Assembly (NCBI GenBank): GCA_026709745.1
Contig: JAPOSJ010000130.1
Coordinates: 1 to 7,896, forward strand
DNA: 7,896 bases
Reading direction: 5' to 3'
Source: Candidatus Dadabacteria bacterium
Lineage (GTDB): Bacteria > Desulfobacterota_D > UBA1144 > Nemesobacterales > Nemesobacteraceae
The notes under the pieces were generated by a model. The model worked only from the letters and a program-made list of their open reading frames with translations. It made no database searches and was not told the DNA's origin. Of this stretch, positions 5,870-7,896 are shown piece by piece. Within the stretch, counting starts at the first letter, position 1, and every line of letters begins with the position of its first letter. The position numbers were made by a program, and so were the translations under genes.

Positions 5870-5997
5870 GGGATTTATCCTTGAATTAGAAAGGTTTTTG
5901 CTCACAAGCATGGATTTTCAATATAACAAGGCAATTATACAACAAGTCTGGGTTTTGTACAATGCAGAGTTTGCAAGCTCTTTATATGGATAAATCC
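5870..5997. repeat. Pair of GGAT-NN-ATCC palindromes around the exbB promoter
   Basis: GGATTTATCC (5871-5880, overlapping the exbB ribosome binding site) and GGATAAATCC (5988-5997, upstream of the -35) are exact reverse complements of each other. Each is also a GGAT-NN-ATCC palindrome. They bracket the promoter at 5934-5962. They could be operator half-pairs for a regulator acting on both divergent genes, but 10-bp AT-rich matches can arise by chance. A further imperfect palindrome, GAGTTTGCAAGCTC (12 of 14), lies at 5967-5980. Confidence 0.25.
5934..5962 (-). promoter_or_regulatory. Promoter of the exbB-exbD-BASS-EamA operon
   Basis: On the minus strand TTGTAC (5962-5957; 3 of 6 to the -35 consensus), exactly 17 bp, then a perfect TATAAT (5939-5934). 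Transcription would start near 5927, leaving a leader of about 59 nt to the exbB ATG. The strong -10 and ideal spacing make this the best promoter seen in the window. The -35 TTGTACAA is itself a palindrome. Confidence 0.6.
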
Positions 5998-6077
5998 TTA
6001 TTAATGTAAATTCCACGGCTACCGGACTTAATAAGGATGTGGGATTGTGTGGCAGGTATACTCCCTGCTTCATCATA

Positions 6078-7896
6078 ATGAAGAACAATAGAGAAAAAAG
6101 AGTCGGGCTTCCAACTGTACTTTCCTTCAGGGCATCTGATTTTTACGGTGACACTTTTTTGCTGCTCGTTCTAGGGTTGCTTGCCGTTACAAGTTACCTG
6201 CCAGCTCTGTGGGGAGAGTTTGTGTGGGATGATTTTCTGTTAATGAAGATTGGGGCCTTATCGAGCTGGGGCGGCATCTGGCATCTCTGGTTTGATCCGG
6301 CAGTTGCCTACCTGCAGGGAGATTTTGTAGAGGGTCATTACTGGCCTCTTCTCTATACAACTTTCTGGCTTGAACACAAGATCTGGGGGTTCCACCCTCT
6401 GGGTTATTATGTGGTGAACATTCTGCTTCACTTTGCGAACACTGTGCTTCTCTGGCGTCTGCTTCTCCGTATTGGTATCCCCGGTGCGTGGTTCGCTGCG
6501 GCGATTTTTGCGGTTCATCCTCTGCATGCAGAATCAGTAGCTTGGATAATTTCCAGAAAAGATCTACTATCCGCCCTGTTCTATCTTAGTGCTTTTTTTA
6601 TGTGGGTACGCTTTACGGAATTGCCCAGTCCCAGGCGTTACGCGTCGGCTCTCGCCCTGTTCTGTTCGGCCCTGCTCTGCAAGTCGATCGCAGTAACCTT
6701 GCCGGCCGCGCTTCTTATCTTTCAGTGGTGGAGAAACGGCCGCATCACGCTTGTAGATCTGACGCGGGCGGCACCGTTTTTTCTGCTCAGTCTTACCATC
6801 ACGGGTTTTGACACATGGTTTTACAAGAGCAGGACTGCTCTTTCTTTTGACTACTCCTTTTATGAGCGGATACTGATCGCCTCTCGGTCCCTCTGGTTTT
6901 ATATGGAAAAACTTATCTTGCCCGTAGACCTCGCGGTAATTTATCCCCGATGGGAGATTGATGCGTCAGACCCGCTTGCGTGGTGCTATGTTGCCGCCAC
7001 AGTTGCGGTTGCCGTTGTACTGTGGATCATGCGTCGCCGGATCGGTAGGGGTCCCATGGCGTGTGCCCTCTTTTTTGCCATTACGCTGTCCCCGACGCTC
7101 GGATTTGTCGATTACAGCTATATGGGGCTCTCGTTTGTGGCGGACCGCTATCAATATCTGGCCGGGGCTAGTGTGATTATCTTTTTTGTGGCTGTTGCTG
7201 TGAGGTCTGTACGTAGTATTTCAGCTACGTCGCGCGGGGCGGTTGCGGGAGCCGGCCTGGTTGTGATCGCACTGCTCGGCACCGCGTCCTGGAATCAGAC
7301 AGAAGTCTGGAGAAACGAAATTTCTCTGTTTAGGCATGTTATTTCTCTCAACCCCAGTTCATGGGGGGCTCATCAGAACTTAGGCGTGGCCCTTCTCAGG
7401 CTTGGTGAATTCAGAGAAGCTGAGATGCATTTTCGTCGCTCACTTGAAATCTTTCCGTTTAACCCCAAGGTTTTTCGGAATCTTGGAGAGTCCCTTAAAG
7501 GTCAGCAGCGCTACGGGGAATCTCTTGAGTGGTATCAGGACGCATTGAGATTGAGACCCGATGAACCCTTGAACCACATGGGCATGGGAGACCTCTTGCT
7601 GTCTCTCGGGAGGTATAAGGAGGCTGTGCTGAGCATGAAAAGGGCCCTTGAACTCAATCCGGAGTTCTTTATTGTGCCGAGAATTCATTCTTTAATTGCA
7701 CAGGGGTTTCGAAAAATGGGACGCCACGGCGAGGCGGACAGGCACTTTGATCTTGCTGTGAAACTCGCTATGGAAGTTAAACCACCTGATCCGGGAGCCG
7801 CTTTCTCCAGAGCCGAGGACCTGAGGTTACGCGGACTGCACGGAGAATCGCTTAAATGGTATCGCTCTGCTATTGAGATTCAGCCTGACTTTGCCC
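6078..7896 (+). CDS. Large GT-C/TMTC-like membrane protein with C-terminal TPR repeats (runs off right edge)
   Basis: The frame is open from ATG 6078 to the edge: 606 codons, C-terminus missing. Residues ~27-405 form a multi-pass membrane domain. Its first extracytoplasmic loop has W50-D51-D52, the position of the catalytic/metal-binding acidic residue in GT-C glycosyltransferases, followed by GHYWPLLYTTFWLEH (86-100). FAVHPLHAESVAWIISRKDLLSAL (144-167) and FVADRYQYLAG (353-363) are hallmarks of bacterial membrane-TPR proteins related to eukaryotic TMTC O-mannosyltransferases. TPR units follow at about 427-460, 461-494, 495-528, 529-570 and 572-605, with consensus phrases such as NLGVALLRLGEFREAEMHFRRSLEI. 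The likely role is transfer of a sugar from a polyprenyl donor to protein or envelope glycan outside the membrane, with the TPRs binding the partner; this is inferred. The start is uncertain: ATG 6078 has no RBS, while an in-frame TTG at 6045 has AAGGA (6033-6037) 7 nt upstream and would add 11 residues. The gene diverges from exbB. Confidence 0.85.
   Translation, partial: MKNNREKRVGLPTVLSFRASDFYGDTFLLLVLGLLAVTSYLPALWGEFVWDDFLLMKIGALSSWGGIWHLWFDPAVAYLQGDFVEGHYWPLLYTTFWLEHKIWGFHPLGYYVVNILLHFANTVLLWRLLLRIGIPGAWFAAAIFAVHPLHAESVAWIISRKDLLSALFYLSAFFMWVRFTELPSPRRYASALALFCSALLCKSIAVTLPAALLIFQWWRNGRITLVDLTRAAPFFLLSLTITGFDTWFYKSRTALSFDYSFYERILIASRSLWFYMEKLILPVDLAVIYPRWEIDASDPLAWCYVAATVAVAVVLWIMRRRIGRGPMACALFFAITLSPTLGFVDYSYMGLSFVADRYQYLAGASVIIFFVAVAVRSVRSISATSRGAVAGAGLVVIALLGTASWNQTEVWRNEISLFRHVISLNPSSWGAHQNLGVALLRLGEFREAEMHFRRSLEIFPFNPKVFRNLGESLKGQQRYGESLEWYQDALRLRPDEPLNHMGMGDLLLSLGRYKEAVLSMKRALELNPEFFIVPRIHSLIAQGFRKMGRHGEADRHFDLAVKLAMEVKPPDPGAAFSRAEDLRLRGLHGESLKWYRSAIEIQPDFA

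Noticed and set aside
6258..7688. Several minus-strand and out-of-frame + frames within the TPR glycosyltransferase region
   Set aside because: All are shadows of one continuous + strand frame with clear family motifs.

Overview
The window looks like chromosomal DNA of a Gram-negative bacterium. An ExbB/ExbD pair needs an inner membrane and a periplasm, the left-edge gene carries a Sec signal peptide and resembles murein-hydrolase precursors, and a D-Ala-D-Ala ligase is present. I cannot fix the lineage. The gene style suggests a deltaproteobacterium-like or uncultured relative, but this is a guess. GC content differs by region: the 60-base stretches I counted at 2401-2460, 2521-2580 and 2641-2700 have 17-19 G+C, whereas 6661-6720 has 35.

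Layout. At the left edge a minus-strand gene (start 467, C-terminus outside the window) encodes a secreted protein. It has a signal peptide, an acidic disordered linker and the beginning of what looks like an MltD-type lytic transglycosylase domain. Diverging from it across about 235 bp is ddl (703-1815, TTG start), a complete D-alanine--D-alanine ligase. The two would form a murein degradation/synthesis pair.

Next is an AT-rich stretch (about 1816-2954) with three small genes of unknown function: + 2026-2286, - 2059-2502 and + 2501-2809. The minus-strand one is sandwiched between the others. Its start codon overlaps that of the third gene in a CATG, and its 3' part runs antisense through the first. 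This is the most unusual part of the window and could be a small accessory islet.

From 5868 down to 2955 there is a four-gene minus-strand operon: exbB, exbD (4-nt ATGA overlap), a bile acid:sodium symporter (BASS) family protein (58-nt gap) and an EamA/DMT family transporter (8-nt overlap). A good sigma70-like promoter (perfect TATAAT, 17-bp spacer) lies upstream at 5934-5962. ExbB and ExbD form a proton-driven motor for outer-membrane or envelope work. The two transporters would move small organic solutes across the inner membrane.

Diverging from the operon, and running off the right edge, is a large + strand gene (6078 to beyond 7896). It encodes a multi-pass membrane protein with GT-C/TMTC-like features followed by at least five TPR repeats, a probable protein or envelope glycosyltransferase. 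No RNA genes, insertion sequences, CRISPR arrays or clear intrinsic terminators were seen.
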